Origin: Euborellia annulipes
Taxonomy: Eukaryota; Arthropoda; Insecta; Dermaptera; Anisolabididae
Assembly (NCBI GenBank): GCA_023213315.1
Contig: JAKCPI010005171.1
Coordinates: forward strand, 89,446-153,445
DNA: 64,000 nt
Direction: 5' to 3'
Position numbers and translations under genes: made by a program. Below, piece by piece: positions 21,927 through 32,689 of this stretch (positions within the stretch are counted from its first letter, which is position 1; every line of letters begins with the position of its first letter). The notes below the pieces were generated by a model that saw only the letters and a list, made by a program, of their open reading frames with translations, did not search any database and was not told the DNA's origin.

Positions 21927-22204
21927 GTATGTTAGCGAGGTGAATAACTGAATCAATATGTAGTAGAAAAATAAAAGGCCGAGCAGCTATGTTTATTTCT
22001 TTATTAAAGAAACCCACAGCGACGTTTCGGTCGACTATGCGACCATCTTCATGGCTAGAGTTCTGTCAATAGAAAAACTTCTTAAGTTATTTGACAGAGG
22101 TTTTTCTATTGACTGAACTCTAGCCATGAAGATGGCATAGTCGACAAAAACGTCGCTGTGAGCTAAAGAAATAAACATAGCTGCTCGGCCCTTTATTTTT
22201 CTAC
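21927..22204 (-). mobile_element. Foldback retroposon, degenerate hammerhead, 9-bp TSD
   Basis: Arms 21961-22080 and 22090-22204 pair over most of their length. Short repeats TAATCACAA lie at 21918-21926 and 22205-22213. The left arm read on the minus strand has GATGGTCGCATAGTCGACC with GAAACGTC. The core, however, reads ATGAAGA instead of CTGAAGA (C3 changed), so cleavage is unlikely. Confidence 0.65.
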
Positions 22205-22738
22205 TAATCACAATTAGAAAACGCATGGTTGGGACTTAATATTGACTCTCACTGGTACAGTTTCGTTCTTATAGGTTTAAAGTAAAACAAATTTTGTTTT
22301 GGTACAATTTTTTGTAACTGATTCTGCAGAGTTATAGTTTCGGTTATTCAATGCCTCCATTGGAGTTGTCTTGTCGGTTTAAATCTATCAAGCACTAGAT
22401 ATTTTATATTTTAAGTTCATATTTACTTTTAAAATGCATAACGAAACGAGCTCTAATTATAAGATAAAATTTAAATCCATATGACGTTCCACAAGCTGAT
22501 TTCTCGCCACCAACCCGATGTTCAACCGTAGTTGGCATTGCTTCTTCAAAACAATTTTATTAAATGAAAGTGTTATTTAATAATGTTATCAAAAATAACG
22601 ATATTCAAATCAAAATTATTCAAAGTTTTAAAAAAAAATTTGCTAAATCTGCACGTTTAGATTTTGATTTTCAAAATGTGCATTGCATCTTTCGCATCTA
22701 ATGAAAAGAAGAAGTTTCCCTTCCTCTCTCCATCTTTA

Positions 22739-23382
22739 AGGCGGAATAGGCCCGAAGGTGTCACGCATGTTTTTCCCACTCAGATGGCGTAGTGTGTTAT
22801 AAAAAGTATGCCCAAAAAATCAAGTAATTTGCCAAGAGATGTCAGGATGGTAGCTAATAATATTTAATGCATTTGGTTGATTTTCATTGATCTTTTAACA
22901 ATAAATACTTTATAAATGTTATTATATATTATGTATCTTTTATAAAAGCATAAAAATATATAAATATAGGCTAATACTATATCGTCTGTTAGACTAGCCT
23001 GCCATCTATTGCAAGAATACTGAACTAATTTGACAGATGAATTTTAAATAAATCATCTAAGCTTATTTTAAAAATTTCTTAATTAATATGTGATTAATAA
23101 CAATAAATTCATTTTTAAATTAAAAAAAAATTAAAGATTATTGGGACAGATTGTTTTTTTGTATTTGCTTGATAACAAAAAAATTAATTACGATAATTTT
23201 TTAATAAGTCATTAAAAAAATTATAACTCGATGTCCCAATAATCTCTTATGAATTTAATTCATTTAAAAAATTTAAAATAAAAAATAAATAAATTAAAAA
23301 AAAAAAACCGCATTGAAAAATTCCTCAAAATAGTCTAGTTTTTTAAAGTACGTTTAGACGTCGCTCCTGAACCCCTTAAAAG
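22739..23382. mobile_element. Family E TTAA-type MITE, complete
   Basis: The most complete copy. TTAA precedes GGCGGAATAGGCCCGAAGG on the left, and GACGTCGCTCCTGAACCCC on the right is followed by TTAA. Terminal inverted repeats are imperfect over ~30 bp. The body contains CTAGCCTGCCATCTATTGC. No ORF, so it would rely on a transposase in trans. Confidence 0.82.
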
Positions 23383-23804
23383 TTTTAATTAAATAAAAAA
23401 TGGATTCTCCCGCCCCCACAAGCACACACATTGTTAGAGATAGAGTGAGAGGGTTTCCTTTCCTCTCATCATCAGAGACAAAGTGTAATTATTTTTTGCA
23501 AATATTCAATTTCATATTTTATTTAATCGGATTAAGGAGCGGAGCCGCCGAGAGGGCGGGGCTTAACATTAAATGATTTATTGTTGAAAGGATGAAATCA
23601 TCTGCTTCAGTTTTCACTTTGAACTTTGACGTCTCTTTCTTCTTTTAGCTTTAAATTTAGTTTTGACCCTCCAACAAAAGATAACGTTTATCTCTCTCTC
23701 TCTGCGTTTCTCTTTTAATAGAAAATAGAAGAAAATTAAATCCTTTTTGTTTCTTCATTATCATCACAATGTGATTAACGAATCCCCGAATGGGGCTCAA
23801 TTCA

Positions 23805-24248
23805 TATTTGGACCCTGTTATGCAATAGTGTGTCCCTACAGTCACTAGATCATAGAAGAAGAGTATCTGCACTATCTCTCTTCTACAGGTATTACCATGG
23901 TCAATGCTCTGCCGAATTAAAATCAATTATCCCACCCAATGCAACATATTCACGGAACACAAGAGAGGCATCTTCCCAGCATCCCTATGCTGTTCAGATC
24001 ACGACTAACAGAACAAAACAATTTCATTCTTCCTTTGTCCCCATGACCTCCCGTGATTGGAACAAGCTCCCTGCGTCTATCTTCCCCAAAACCTACAATC
24101 TTCAGACTTTCAAGTCTAACCTCAACAGGCATCTTCTCAGTTCCCGCAGTTGAGTTCCGCTTTTATGCTTCTCCTTTTGTTTTTATTTTCTTCCTGGCTG
24201 CATGTGACTATTGGTCATTATAGGTCTTCGGACCTTATGCACCCATTC

Positions 24249-24284
<36 letters not shown>
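23805..24284 (+). pseudogene. Non-LTR retrotransposon 3' end (jockey/CR1-like), poly(A)
   Basis: The reading frame (about 23830-24153) contains SLQSLDHRRRVSALSLFYRY, then YHGQCSAELKSIIPP, SSQHPYAVQ and finally SRDWNKLPASIFP plus LQTFKSNLNRHL before the stop. This is the well-known C-terminal module of arthropod jockey/CR1-like LINE polyproteins, downstream of the RT. A ~100-bp 3' UTR ending GGACCTTATGCACCCATTCC is followed by a ~35-nt poly(A) (24250-24284). The 5' truncation is typical. A sister fragment is at 49838-50490. Confidence 0.85.
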
Positions 24285-24285
<1 letters not shown>

Positions 24286-24453
24286 CGCCAAAGAATTCAA
24301 AATTGAGTTAAGAACGGAATATTGTTTCAAATGCTATAATTAATAATATTTTTTATGAAATATGTCCTAAAAAAATTTATATTTAATGTAAAAGCTTAAA
24401 ATTATTTTTACAATATTTCAATGCAGAATTTTCATTTTGCAAAAATGATTTAT

Positions 24454-24676
24454 GTAGGGGAGAGGGCGGGACATTGGGACACGAGGCACATTGGGACATT
24501 CGAATTTTAGCTCTACTAAATGTGCCCCTTTTATTATAGAAAATTTTTTCTTAAAAAAATGGGTACTTAATGCACCCTAACGGTCAAAGAGTACAACTCA
24601 AACTTTATATTTAGTAGAGCTAAAATTCGAATGTCCCAATGTGCCTCGTGTCCCAATGTCCCCTCCTCTCCCCTAC
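24454..24676. repeat. Foldback with near-perfect arms
   Basis: Arms 24454-24521 and 24608-24676 are inverted copies (GACATTGGGACACGAGGC and its complement) around an ~85-bp spacer. No hammerhead core and no TSD seen. Confidence 0.8.
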
Positions 24677-24679
24677 CTA

Positions 24680-25705
24680 GCACGTTGTTTCGTAGTACTT
24701 AATTTGATATTATTCCTGATAATGAAGATGAGCATCAAAGCGATTTCGAAAAGACAACAAAATAAATAATATTAAGTCGATTTCATTATAACTTTACTGT
24801 TGCCATGTTCACTTCCATTCAGAAATTAATTGATGAGAAAATTTTGTTATTACTTTGTATTTAATTTTAAAATATTAATACTATTTAAAATTGATTAATG
24901 TAATTTTGATAAATAGTTTATATGCTACTAGTATTAAATATAACCATAAAAGAACTTTAATATCTTCGTTTTAATTTTTGAGTTATAACCTAAAATTATT
25001 TTATTAATATAAATAGTGCAAAGATTAATTTGCAATCATGTGTCAAGAGACTTTAAAGCATTTTTGCAAATATAATTGGACTTAGAGAATTTTGCAAAAA
25101 TAATTTTTTATATTTTATTGTTTATTCTCTAAATTAGTCGTATTTTTAGAGATAATTTATGAATATCTGCCATAATTACAGTATTCACTTGCACAATTGA
25201 CAAAAAAAAAATGATATATAATCTAATCAAAACAATTTAAATCAGAAAAACTTTAATGTTAATTTTCTCAAATCTCGGTACCTGGCGCTTGACACACAAT
25301 TGCGTAACAGGGGGTCCATTTATTCTAGCTCCACCCAATAAATAAATGTTTAGTTTATTTATTTTTGGTCTGATCCTTTACTCAATTGATGTAAACATAG
25401 AAAGTGATTGGAAATAGAATTTGATTCTATCATGTTTGTCTTCAATTTGAATTTCGATTCAGAGATATTTTTGTATCAAATAAAATCAAAGAGAGAGAGA
25501 GAGTGATAAAATACATTAAAAAATGTATTATTTTTTTCTTTGTATAATTAAAAAACTTTCTTTATATATAACAGCGAGATATTATTAGGGGGGGGGGGGG
25601 GAGCAAACTTTGGCAGGCCTCTATCTCTCATTCCGAGAGATCTAGATCGTATAATAAGCTCTTAGTTATTTAAATTAAAAAAAGTGAAGCGTCACTCTCT
25701 TTCCT
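24680..25705. other. AT-rich stretch without gene
   Basis: A GA run at 25491-25503 and a G run at 25589-25602 are the only notable motifs. Confidence 0.5.
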
Positions 25706-25710
25706 TAGTA

Positions 25711-25770
25711 GGGGTGGGCATTCACCTGGCTATTAATCCTACCTTAATAGCCAGGTGAATGCCCACCCCT
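25711..25770. repeat. Perfect 25-bp hairpin
   Basis: Arms 25711-25735 and 25746-25770 (GGGGTGGGCATTCACCTGGC... and its complement) separated by about 10 nt. Origin unknown; probably the smallest foldback in the window. Confidence 0.85.
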
Positions 25771-25874
25771 CTCTCCTCCTTTAACAGCTAATTTTTTTCA
25801 TTTCTATTTGAAAGGTAAAATACACTAGATTATGTGCTTGAAGGTTTTTTTTTTTTTTTATTAATTAAAATTAA

Positions 25875-25917
25875 CACTTAATACGTATTTCGACATTACT
25901 GTCATCATCAGAAGTGG
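25875..25917 (-). ncRNA. Hammerhead ribozyme motif, intact
   Basis: Minus strand: CACTT (stem I), CTGATGA, extra T, stem II GACA/TGTC with GTAA tetraloop, GAAA, self-complementary stem III ATACGTAT, nucleotide 17 = T, then AAGTG closing stem I with five pairs. Every invariant core base is present. This is the best-formed example in the window. Confidence 0.8.
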
Positions 25918-26420
25918 TTTTCTAAAATGAATACATCGTGAAGTTATCTACATTAAATACATCAAAAAAACATATGTTAACACAGATGGTGTGTGTGAAT
26001 ACTTACTTGTTAGTATTAGGATACATAGATGGTGTTACTGTTGGATGTATGGCGAGTATAGTTCAATACATAGATTGCTCAAAAATGTTTTGTGCCTAGA
26101 ATATATTAATTAGTGGGGTCTTATACAAGTCTAATTGTTCATTAACTATGTTTTTTCCCTGGAAATACAAGAAGCATTAAGAAAGGGAAAAAAACATAGT
26201 TAATGAACAATTACATTTGTATAAGACCCCACTAATTAATATATTCTAGGCACAAAACATGTTTGAGCAATCTATGTATTCAACTATACCCGCCATACAT
26301 GCAACAGTAACACCACCTATGTATTCTAATACTAAGTATTCACACACACCATCTGTGTTAACATATGTTTTTTTGATGTATTTAATGTAGATAACTTCAC
26401 GATGTATTCATTTTAGAAAA

Positions 26421-26463
26421 CCACTTCTGATAATGACAGTAATGTCGAAATACGTATTAAGTG
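26421..26463 (+). ncRNA. Hammerhead motif with G8 changed
   Basis: The right-arm copy of the same ribozyme. The core reads CTGATAA instead of CTGATGA: catalytic G8 is A. Stems I, II and III are otherwise unchanged. It is predicted to be inactive. Confidence 0.75.
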
Positions 26464-26749
26464 TTAATTTTAATTAATAAATAAAAAAAAAACCTTGAAA
26501 CACATAACCTAGTGTATTTTACCTTTCATATATACATAATGTTTCAACTTGAGCCTACGGTAGAAAGTTTAAATCTAATAAATTTTTTTCATTTCATTCT
26601 CCAGACAATGAATTATGAAGAACATTTTATCTCAACTCACCCATTCTTTAAAAAGGAGTTAACGCATTTGAAGACTTACCTGAAACAAAGAAAAAAAACG
26701 ATTAAATAATATCAAAGATAGAGAAATAAGAGAAAGGAAAGAGTTGGGA

Positions 26750-26885
26750 TGGAAAACGCGCTCGAAAAGTTGATTTTCGATTTTGAAATCGACTTGATAT
26801 TTTTACGATTCTCGGAATCGATTAATCATTTCTGAAAGTCGACTTTTCCACATTCAAATCGACTTTTTGAAAACTCTATAACTCT
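26750..26885. repeat. Dispersed repeat shared with 59930-60018
   Basis: ATCGACTTG, GAATCGATTAATCAT and AAGTCGACTTTTCC blocks occur here and, inverted, at 59.9 kb. No further copies or ends were identified. Confidence 0.55.
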
Positions 26886-27179
26886 TGCTAGGAAGATACT
26901 CAGTAAATATTAAATATATTTATTTATTTATAATATAAGATTTATTAAGTATTTAAACATTTTATTAAATACCGTACAACACACACAAATATTGTTTACA
27001 ATAGAGAGCTACCAACTTCCTCTCTAATTTCCAAGCCAACTTCCCATTTTTAAGAAATTTGTTCACTACGTTACTCCCTGGTCCATGTACTATATGTGTA
27101 TTCCAAATAGATTCATTAAAAATTGTGCATTTCTGTAGAATATATACACACATACATTTTTCCCATTTATTTCAATATA

Positions 27180-27362
27180 TAGATAAAATAGAGATTATTT
27201 TTAACGGTTAATTAATTATTCATGAACTTAAGATTTCTTGTGAATCATGTCCTTTTTGGGACTCTCGCAAACACACAAAAAATTTCATTAAAATCGGTTC
27301 AGTCGTTTAGGAGGAGTTCAGTCACATACACACGTACAGAAGAATTATATATATAAAGATAA
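27180..27362 (-). mobile_element. Helitron-like 5'-end fragment
   Basis: Same family as 14126-14593. On the minus strand it has TATATATATAATTCTTCTG, then CTCCTAAACGACTGAACCG, but it lacks the 3' GC hairpin. Confidence 0.65.
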
Positions 27363-27464
27363 AGAAAAGAGAAAAGATAGGTAAGAGAAAGTAAAAATTG
27401 TCTCCTCTTCTTGAAAAAAAAAAAAAAACGTGGGGTCGTGGGACCCCCGCCAGGAACGATTTCC

Positions 27465-27550
27465 TATTTGGATTTTGAAATATTGCCTTGTAAAAAATTT
27501 AGCGTTTTCTATCTCAAATAAACCAACTTCAGCAACACCACTAAAGGAGA
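27465..27550 (+). repeat. 3' fragment of the 42.1-kb foldback family
   Basis: GAAATATTGCCTTG, TAGCGTTTTCTAT and CCAACTTCAGCAACACCAC match the distal part of the hammerhead element at 42059-42324. The ribozyme core here is not recognisable. Confidence 0.6.
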
Positions 27551-27637
27551 TTTTTTTTTAACACACTTTTTCTCATTCACACTCACACACACACACACAC
27601 ACACCCCCACAGTCTTTTCGGCAACTCAGGCCATTAA

Positions 27638-28662
27638 GGTTGTTCGGACATTAAAGCACTTATAAAGATTAAAAGCTAATTTTTTAATATGATATTAATC
27701 ACTATCAAATAACTTACATATAAAATAAAATCTTGATTTCCAGATCTGACCCACGGTTATCTTGTAATTAATTTTTAAAAAATTGAAATTTAACATGTAG
27801 TCTATGGGAAATGTCGACGAAACGCACACATATCGAATTATATAGCCACCTCTGCAATAGATACAAAAACAAAAAACTTACATTTTATCAATTCACTAGC
27901 GAGAAATACATTAAACATAAAATCAAAAGTTTCTGCCAAAGGCTTTTAAAGATATTGTAAGCCGGCGGGCCTGGCAAGAAGAAAGAACAACAGCCACCAA
28001 GATCATCATTGTTAAGCAACGCCAAGTGGTGCTGAAAATCGGGATAAGGTGGCCCCCGAAAAACAAGACCATTGAACGCCCGCCGGAAGCCATCGATACA
28101 TGTATTAAATAAAATAATCAATAAATTTATAAAAGTCAAATGGCCTCTGGAGCCGAAATGACTTAAAAAAAAAAAAAAGATATTGTAACAAGAAAGTCAA
28201 AAAAATCGCGAAAATGACAGCCGGCCATATTAAAAAATAAGTTAGTCACACGACTCAGACCAGCCTGGCAACGTCGCATAACATAAGTGTCTTTTGTCGA
28301 TGTCAATTACATTTTTTTTCCATTTAACGATATTTTTTCTCGCAAATCGTCCATTGTGTTTAAACTGATTTGCATTAAACATTGTAATATATTAAATAAA
28401 ATAAAATTGAAGGCGTTTAAGATTTAAAATAGATAGTTGATGAATGCAATGTTGCCAGTTCTATATTACGTGAAATACTGCTCAAGTCAAAAGTCATTCA
28501 TTTATTATTTTTGGTAATTAAATTATTAACTTAATACAATTATAAACTATGATAGGTCACGACTAAATTATAATAAGGAATTTTGGGATTCAAATTTTTA
28601 ATTTTAATATTTAAAAAAAATTTAGATTGTATTATGACTTACGGGGTGTTATCCGAACAACT
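27638..28662. mobile_element. TTAA-duplicating transposon, 1,025 bp
   Basis: Termini GGTTGTTCGGACA and, inward from the right, AGTTGTTCGGATA are inverted repeats. TTAA flanks both sides (27634-27637, 28663-28666). This fits piggyBac-type insertion, but no transposase ORF remains. A 5S-derived SINE is nested at 27961-28175. Confidence 0.78.
27961..28175 (+). mobile_element. 5S rRNA-derived SINE with 13-bp TSD
   Basis: Exact duplications AAAGATATTGTAA at 27948-27960 and 28176-28188. The first ~120 bp track 5S rRNA without gaps over the first 61 positions: GCCGGCGGGCCTGGCAAG start, GATCATCATTGTTAAGCAACG matching the GATCxxxGAAGTTAAGCAACG region, then GGGATAAGGTGGCC at the internal-control-region position. 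The 3' part, ending GGAGCCGAAATGACTT plus poly(A), is unrelated to 5S. The 5S internal promoter is diverged. Known 5S-derived SINEs (SINE3 class) have this plan. Confidence 0.78.
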
Positions 28663-28722
28663 TTAAGACTTTGAAGATAATTAATTATAATATCTATTGG
28701 GGGTCCATGCAATTCTATTTAA

Positions 28723-29490
28723 AGATATTTTTTCGATGAGTAGTTACAAGATATTTGCATTATGACTTGAATGATAAATTGGAGCTTGAAAATTTGTTGC
28801 AAAAAAAATTTGTAGGTTAATGTCATTGGGGTGACAGCTCGTCATGGACGTTCCCCCTCCCGTTATTGGAGATTCAGGAGTCTTAATGGAGTGTGTGACA
28901 AATTCCTTAGAGTGTACAAAGAGAGAAGAAATTTTTCCTTATATACACAGTATGGAAAGACATTTTTTTTTTTCCGAACCGGCCAGCCATATTGGAGTGG
29001 AGCCATTTGGGTTCAAGTGCAAACATAGGATCGATGAAAGCCAAGAAGTTTAACGTTGTGTTAACATTTCCCAACACAAACCACAAGTATACATTCTTTT
29101 ACTTCTAATAGTAAGTGGAAGTATTAGGCCTATGATTAGGAAAAATTTGAAATATCTTCTCTAGAAAAAAGCTTTTATTTTAACCATTCATTGAAGATGG
29201 AGGATGAAATTTTATAAATTTCTTGTCCTAGGAGATTCAATCAAATTTGTCCGCAGGAGGCGGTAATAATTAAGTGATTTGTCTTCAGCAATTATCCGTT
29301 TGTTGAGTAGGAAGAAGTGGGATTTATTAAAAAACAAAAACAAGAATAAATGATTTTTAACGAGTTACGTTTCGTAGCATGAATTTTAATTTCAAATATT
29401 TTTCGTGTGAAAACAAAAATGAAATTATGTAGCCTATATACGTAAAAGCGACTTTCATTTTTCGAAATGTCTTGAAATAGTTTTTGACAT
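28723..29490. other. Unassigned region with one short ORF
   Basis: A 69-codon plus-strand frame at 28844-29053 (MDVPPPVIGDSGVLMECVTN...) overlaps another in the next frame. I recognise no domain and there is no supporting context. The region is slightly less AT-rich than its surroundings, and I cannot decide whether it is an exon. Confidence 0.3.
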
Positions 29491-29497
29491 TTATGTC

Positions 29498-29870
29498 CAG
29501 TAGCGTAGCCAGGATTTCTGCTCGGGGGGGGGGGGGCAAAAGTTTTATGACACCCCCCCCCCTTCTCCAAGAAACTTAAAGTGGAGAAATTTTTTTTTAG
29601 ATAATATAATAATAATAATTATAAATAAAAAACAAATAAAAAAATTTTTTTTTTTTCTTGAAATAAAAAATAATTTTAATACAAAATTCGTAAATATTAG
29701 AGATTTTTTCAATTATTTATAGGTTTTTTGTTAGATTTTAGAATTTATGAGAGTTAATAAAATAATTATTAAAAAAAAAAAATCATTAGGGAAAACAATA
29801 GGTATTTTTTTTGTTTTGGAGAAGGCTTTGGGGGGGGGGGGGGGCCCGGCCCCCAAAAATTTATATTTAA
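29498..29870. repeat. hAT-like terminus followed by G-rich tract
   Basis: CAGTAGCGTAGCCAGGATTT followed by a 13-nt G run is the start of a common hAT-type MITE. A second G run with CCCGGCCCCC lies at 29831-29854. The right inverted end and TSD were not identifiable. Confidence 0.5.
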
Positions 29871-29885
29871 TTTTATTTGTTGATT

Positions 29886-30162
29886 TTTTTTTTTTTTTTT
29901 TTATTTAAAAACATTTACACTTTTTTCTCATTCACACTCACACTCACACACGCATTCACACAGTCTTTTCGGCAACTTAGGCCATTTAAGACTTTAAACG
30001 ATATCCGTTATTTATAATTATACATATTGGGGTCCAGGCATTCTTATATAAGTCATTTGGTATCCAAATGCCTTATATAAAATCATCGGACTGCCTGGGG
30101 TCCGGGGGCGACGTTTGGTATATGAGGTTAGCACGCTAACCTCTACACCAAGCCCCGAGGGC
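29886..30162 (-). mobile_element. SINE-B with 9-bp TSD
   Basis: Reverse orientation: poly(T), CACACTCACA zone, GTCTTTTCGGCAACTTAGG, body hairpin, damaged B-box (GGGTCCGGGGGCGACG, with the GAACCC lost) and head GCCCCGAGGGC. TTGTTGATT occurs at 29877-29885 and 30163-30171. Confidence 0.85.
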
Positions 30163-30227
30163 TTGTTGATTGTTGATTTTCTCAAAACTCGATGTTTGGT
30201 CTTTGACGCACCAATGCATAACAGGGT

Positions 30228-30525
30228 CCATATATAATTCGCTAATGTCCATCTGGCTGTCACGCTCTATTAAGGCAACTTTCCGTTGGAATTTTGAAAT
30301 GAAATTTTATATGCTTAAAGAGGACCTTCTAGGGATTATATGAAAATTATTTTCATCCCGAAATTCCTATAACTTTTTGAGTTATTATTTCTTAAAGTTA
30401 CGATTTCTCCCATTGGAAATGTATAGAGAAATATTTATGTATTCTTTTCATTTGTATATTCCATGAATGTAAACAAATCCTCAAGCAGGCACTGAATTGG
30501 AATGGAATAATAATAATTTTCTTTT
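30228..30525 (+). mobile_element. Helitron-like 5' part (family D)
   Basis: Begins TATATAATTCGCTAATGTCC, followed by CACGCTCTATTAAGGCAAC, TCATCCCGAAATTCC, TAAACAAATCCTCAAGCAGG and an AAT run. It then gives way to SINE-B. The GC-rich 3' end typical of the family is missing or displaced (see 30796-31067). Confidence 0.65.
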
Positions 30526-30750
30526 CCGTAGAGGTTAGCGTGCTAACCTCGTATCCCAAACGTCGCGGGTTCGGACCCCAGGCAGTCCAATGATTTTATT
30601 TAAGCTATTTGGATACCAAATGGCTTAAATAAGAATGCCTGGACCCCTAAAATGTATATTAATCTCTATAACGGATATTGTAAAAGTCTTAAATGGCCTA
30701 AGTTACCGAAAAGACTGTGTGAGTGTGAATGAGAAAAAAAAGAAAAAAAA
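30526..30750 (+). mobile_element. SINE-B, 5' truncated
   Basis: Starts inside the A-box (GTAGAGGTTAGCGTGC), has B-box GGGTTCGGACCCC, body and A-rich tail. Confidence 0.85.
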
Positions 30751-30795
30751 ATTCTCGAGCAGGAACTGGATTGGAGTAGTAATAATAAAAAGAAG

Positions 30796-31067
30796 GGGAG
30801 GAGGAGAGAAGAAACGTAACAATCGAGATTAATTTTTTTGAGATCCAATCCTAAATTAACAGGACTCTTCGTAGTGGTATCAATTAATTTTTTTTTAATT
30901 CTGGCCGCACCGCCCATTTTGGAGGGCCCGAGCCAGCAGGCGGAGGTCTGGGAGGGGAAGCCCCCCTAGCAAGGCGCAAAGCCAGCCGAAGGTGGGTGGC
31001 GCTTCCAGAATTTAAAAAAGAAATTAATCTCAATTGTTACGTTTCTTCTCTCCTCCCTTCCCTTCAT
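30796..31067. repeat. Foldback with GC-rich centre
   Basis: Arms at 30796-30845 and 31013-31067 (AAACGTAACAATCGAGATTAA and complement) flank ~160 bp. These include a GC-rich block (30905-31005: GGGCCCGAGCCAGCAGGCGG, GGGGAAGCCCCCC) resembling the Helitron 3' GC units at 53.1 kb. Confidence 0.6.
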
Positions 31068-31415
31068 TTTTGACGTCATACAATATTCTATTTTTAGATA
31101 CAATTTAATTTCAATTTTAAATCCAGGACATTGAAATTAATATTTTTAATTATAAAATTATCAAGTTTATCTTTCCAATCTATTTATTTATTTATTTATT
31201 ATTATTATAGAATCAATGAATTGGATTTTTTTGATGATGACAAATTGAGAGAGAACAAAAATAAAACCTGTCCGGTGTGAGAGGATTTTCAAATAAATAA
31301 ATATATGGAAAGTGACTTGAAGAACTATTGCTATTTTATTGCAATTTATACTAACAAGTTAAATAGTTTAGAAAGTGAAGCGAGACCTCGATCTCTACTA
31401 GGAATTTGAATATTA

Positions 31416-32236
31416 CTAGCAGCGGCGCCCGCTTTCGGCGAGCTTTGCCCCTAGCCGGAGGGCTTCATCACCCCTCAGCTGGCTCGGGCCCGCCTATGGC
31501 GGTCCCTCGCCTTTTCTTAATTATGAAAAGAATTTTTTTTTTCTAAAAAAAACACACTTTCCCACACACACTCACATTCACAGTCTTTTCGTCAACTTAG
31601 GCCATTTAAGACTTTTACGATAACCGTTATTATTTATAATAATTGGCCAGGAGGCAAGCCCACTAGGCTTGGACCATTATAAAATATTTAAAGGGAATTT
31701 CAAGAAAATTGGAAAAAACTAAAAAAGTACACCAGTAAAGTACTAGTACTCGAACTTTCCCGAAGATGACACCTAGCGCAATTTGTTTTCTATACCGGAA
31801 ATAGGGAATATTTAAAATTTGAAAGAAAGGCATTGGGTATCCAAATGGCTTAAATAAAATCATCGGACTGCCTGGAATCCGAACCCGCGACCCTTGGTAT
31901 ATATAGAATGATGAAAAGAAAATTATTATTACTATTCCTATCCAGTGCCTGCTTGAGGATTTGTATATATTCACAGAATATATAAATGCAAATAATACCG
32001 GTACATGAATGCAAAGAATACATAAGCTTAAATATTTCTCAATAAATTTCCTATGGGAGAAATCGTAACTTTAGGGATTAATAACTCAAAAAGTTATAGA
32101 GATTTCAGGATGAAAAAAATTTTCCTGTAATCCCTAAAAGATCCTCTTTAATCATAAAAAAATTTGGTTTCAAACGGGAAGTTGTCCAAATAGAGCGTGA
32201 CAGACAGATGGACATTAACGAATTATTTAAATAGAT
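31416..32236 (-). mobile_element. Helitron-like element (family D), interrupted
   Basis: On the minus strand the 5' end is near 32236 (AAATAATTCGTTAATGTCC) and the 3' end is CTAG at 31416-31419. It is preceded by a GC-rich hairpin region (31420-31510) and followed by T. The interior is broken by SINE-B pieces and a fragment of the 135-bp array (31533-31915). Confidence 0.7.
31533..31915 (-). mobile_element. SINE-B interrupted by an array fragment
   Basis: 31533-31640 (tail, GTCTTTTCGTCAACTTAGG, ATAACCGTTA) and 31827-31905 (body hairpin, GAACCCGCGAC) are two parts of one SINE-B. Between them lie 31680-31826, homologous to one unit of the 9.7-10.3 kb tandem array (GTACACCAGTAAAGTACTAG). Confidence 0.7.
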
Positions 32237-32239
32237 TTA

Positions 32240-32685
32240 TTAAAAGACACTTAATGTTTGACACACATAGAATCAGAAAGCATCTTCAAATTTTCCTTTT
32301 TTTTTTTGCTTTGTCAGGCGGGAGGGTTAGTGTATTTTTTATTTGGTAGAAAAGATCTTAAATTGAATTAAACTCTCGCTTAGTTAATTTTCATTGAAAT
32401 ATAAATTGAATTTTACGTTTAAAAAAAAAAAAAAAATAATAATAAAATCTAATAGTCCATCTCTCTCTCTTTGGTTGAAACAAAAATATATTTGTTGTTG
32501 TTGTTCTTTAAAGTAGCCCTTTTGCGTGTAGGTCAGAAGGTTCTCTTTAAATATTGACAGATTTTTTTTTTATTATTATTAAAGAAATAAACTGGTATGA
32601 CCATCCCTCTGAACAGGGGCCAAGAGGAGAGTTTGGATTTAAAAAAAGTCAATTTCTCTTATCTTTTTCTCTATCCATGTAAATG
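32240..32685. other. AT-rich stretch without gene
   Basis: CT run at 32459-32470, GTT run at 32493-32505. Nothing else supported. Confidence 0.5.
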
Positions 32686-32689
32686 TCAA

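Larger units (their letters stand above)
25805..26580. mobile_element. 776-bp foldback retroposon with hammerheads, 15-bp TSD
   Basis: Arms of ~350 bp (25810-26160 and 26190-26528) pair almost completely. The unit is flanked by AATTTTTTTCATTTC at 25790-25804 and 26581-26595. About 50 bp of unpaired tail (26529-26580) follows the right arm. Each arm holds one hammerhead motif, pointing outward. No protein. Long TSDs plus hammerheads resemble Penelope-like elements and the metazoan retrozymes thought to depend on them. The inverted-dimer layout is unusual. Confidence 0.78.
27551..28722 (-). mobile_element. SINE-B split by a TTAA transposon
   Basis: 27551-27637 (poly(T), CACACA zone, GTCTTTTCGGCAACTCAGG) and 28663-28722 (TTAAGACTTTGAAGATAA to GGGGGTCCATGCA) are adjacent parts of one SINE-B. 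They are separated by a 1,025-bp element that duplicated TTAA. The head half of the SINE is missing beyond 28722. Confidence 0.8.

Noticed and set aside
27888..28139. 83-codon minus-strand frame
   Set aside because: It lies across the 5S-derived SINE and its flank; no domain, and the SINE explains the sequence.
28844..29053. 69-codon frame as a novel gene
   Set aside because: No recognisable domain, overlapping frame of the same length, and no promoter, splice or homology evidence; left as unassigned.
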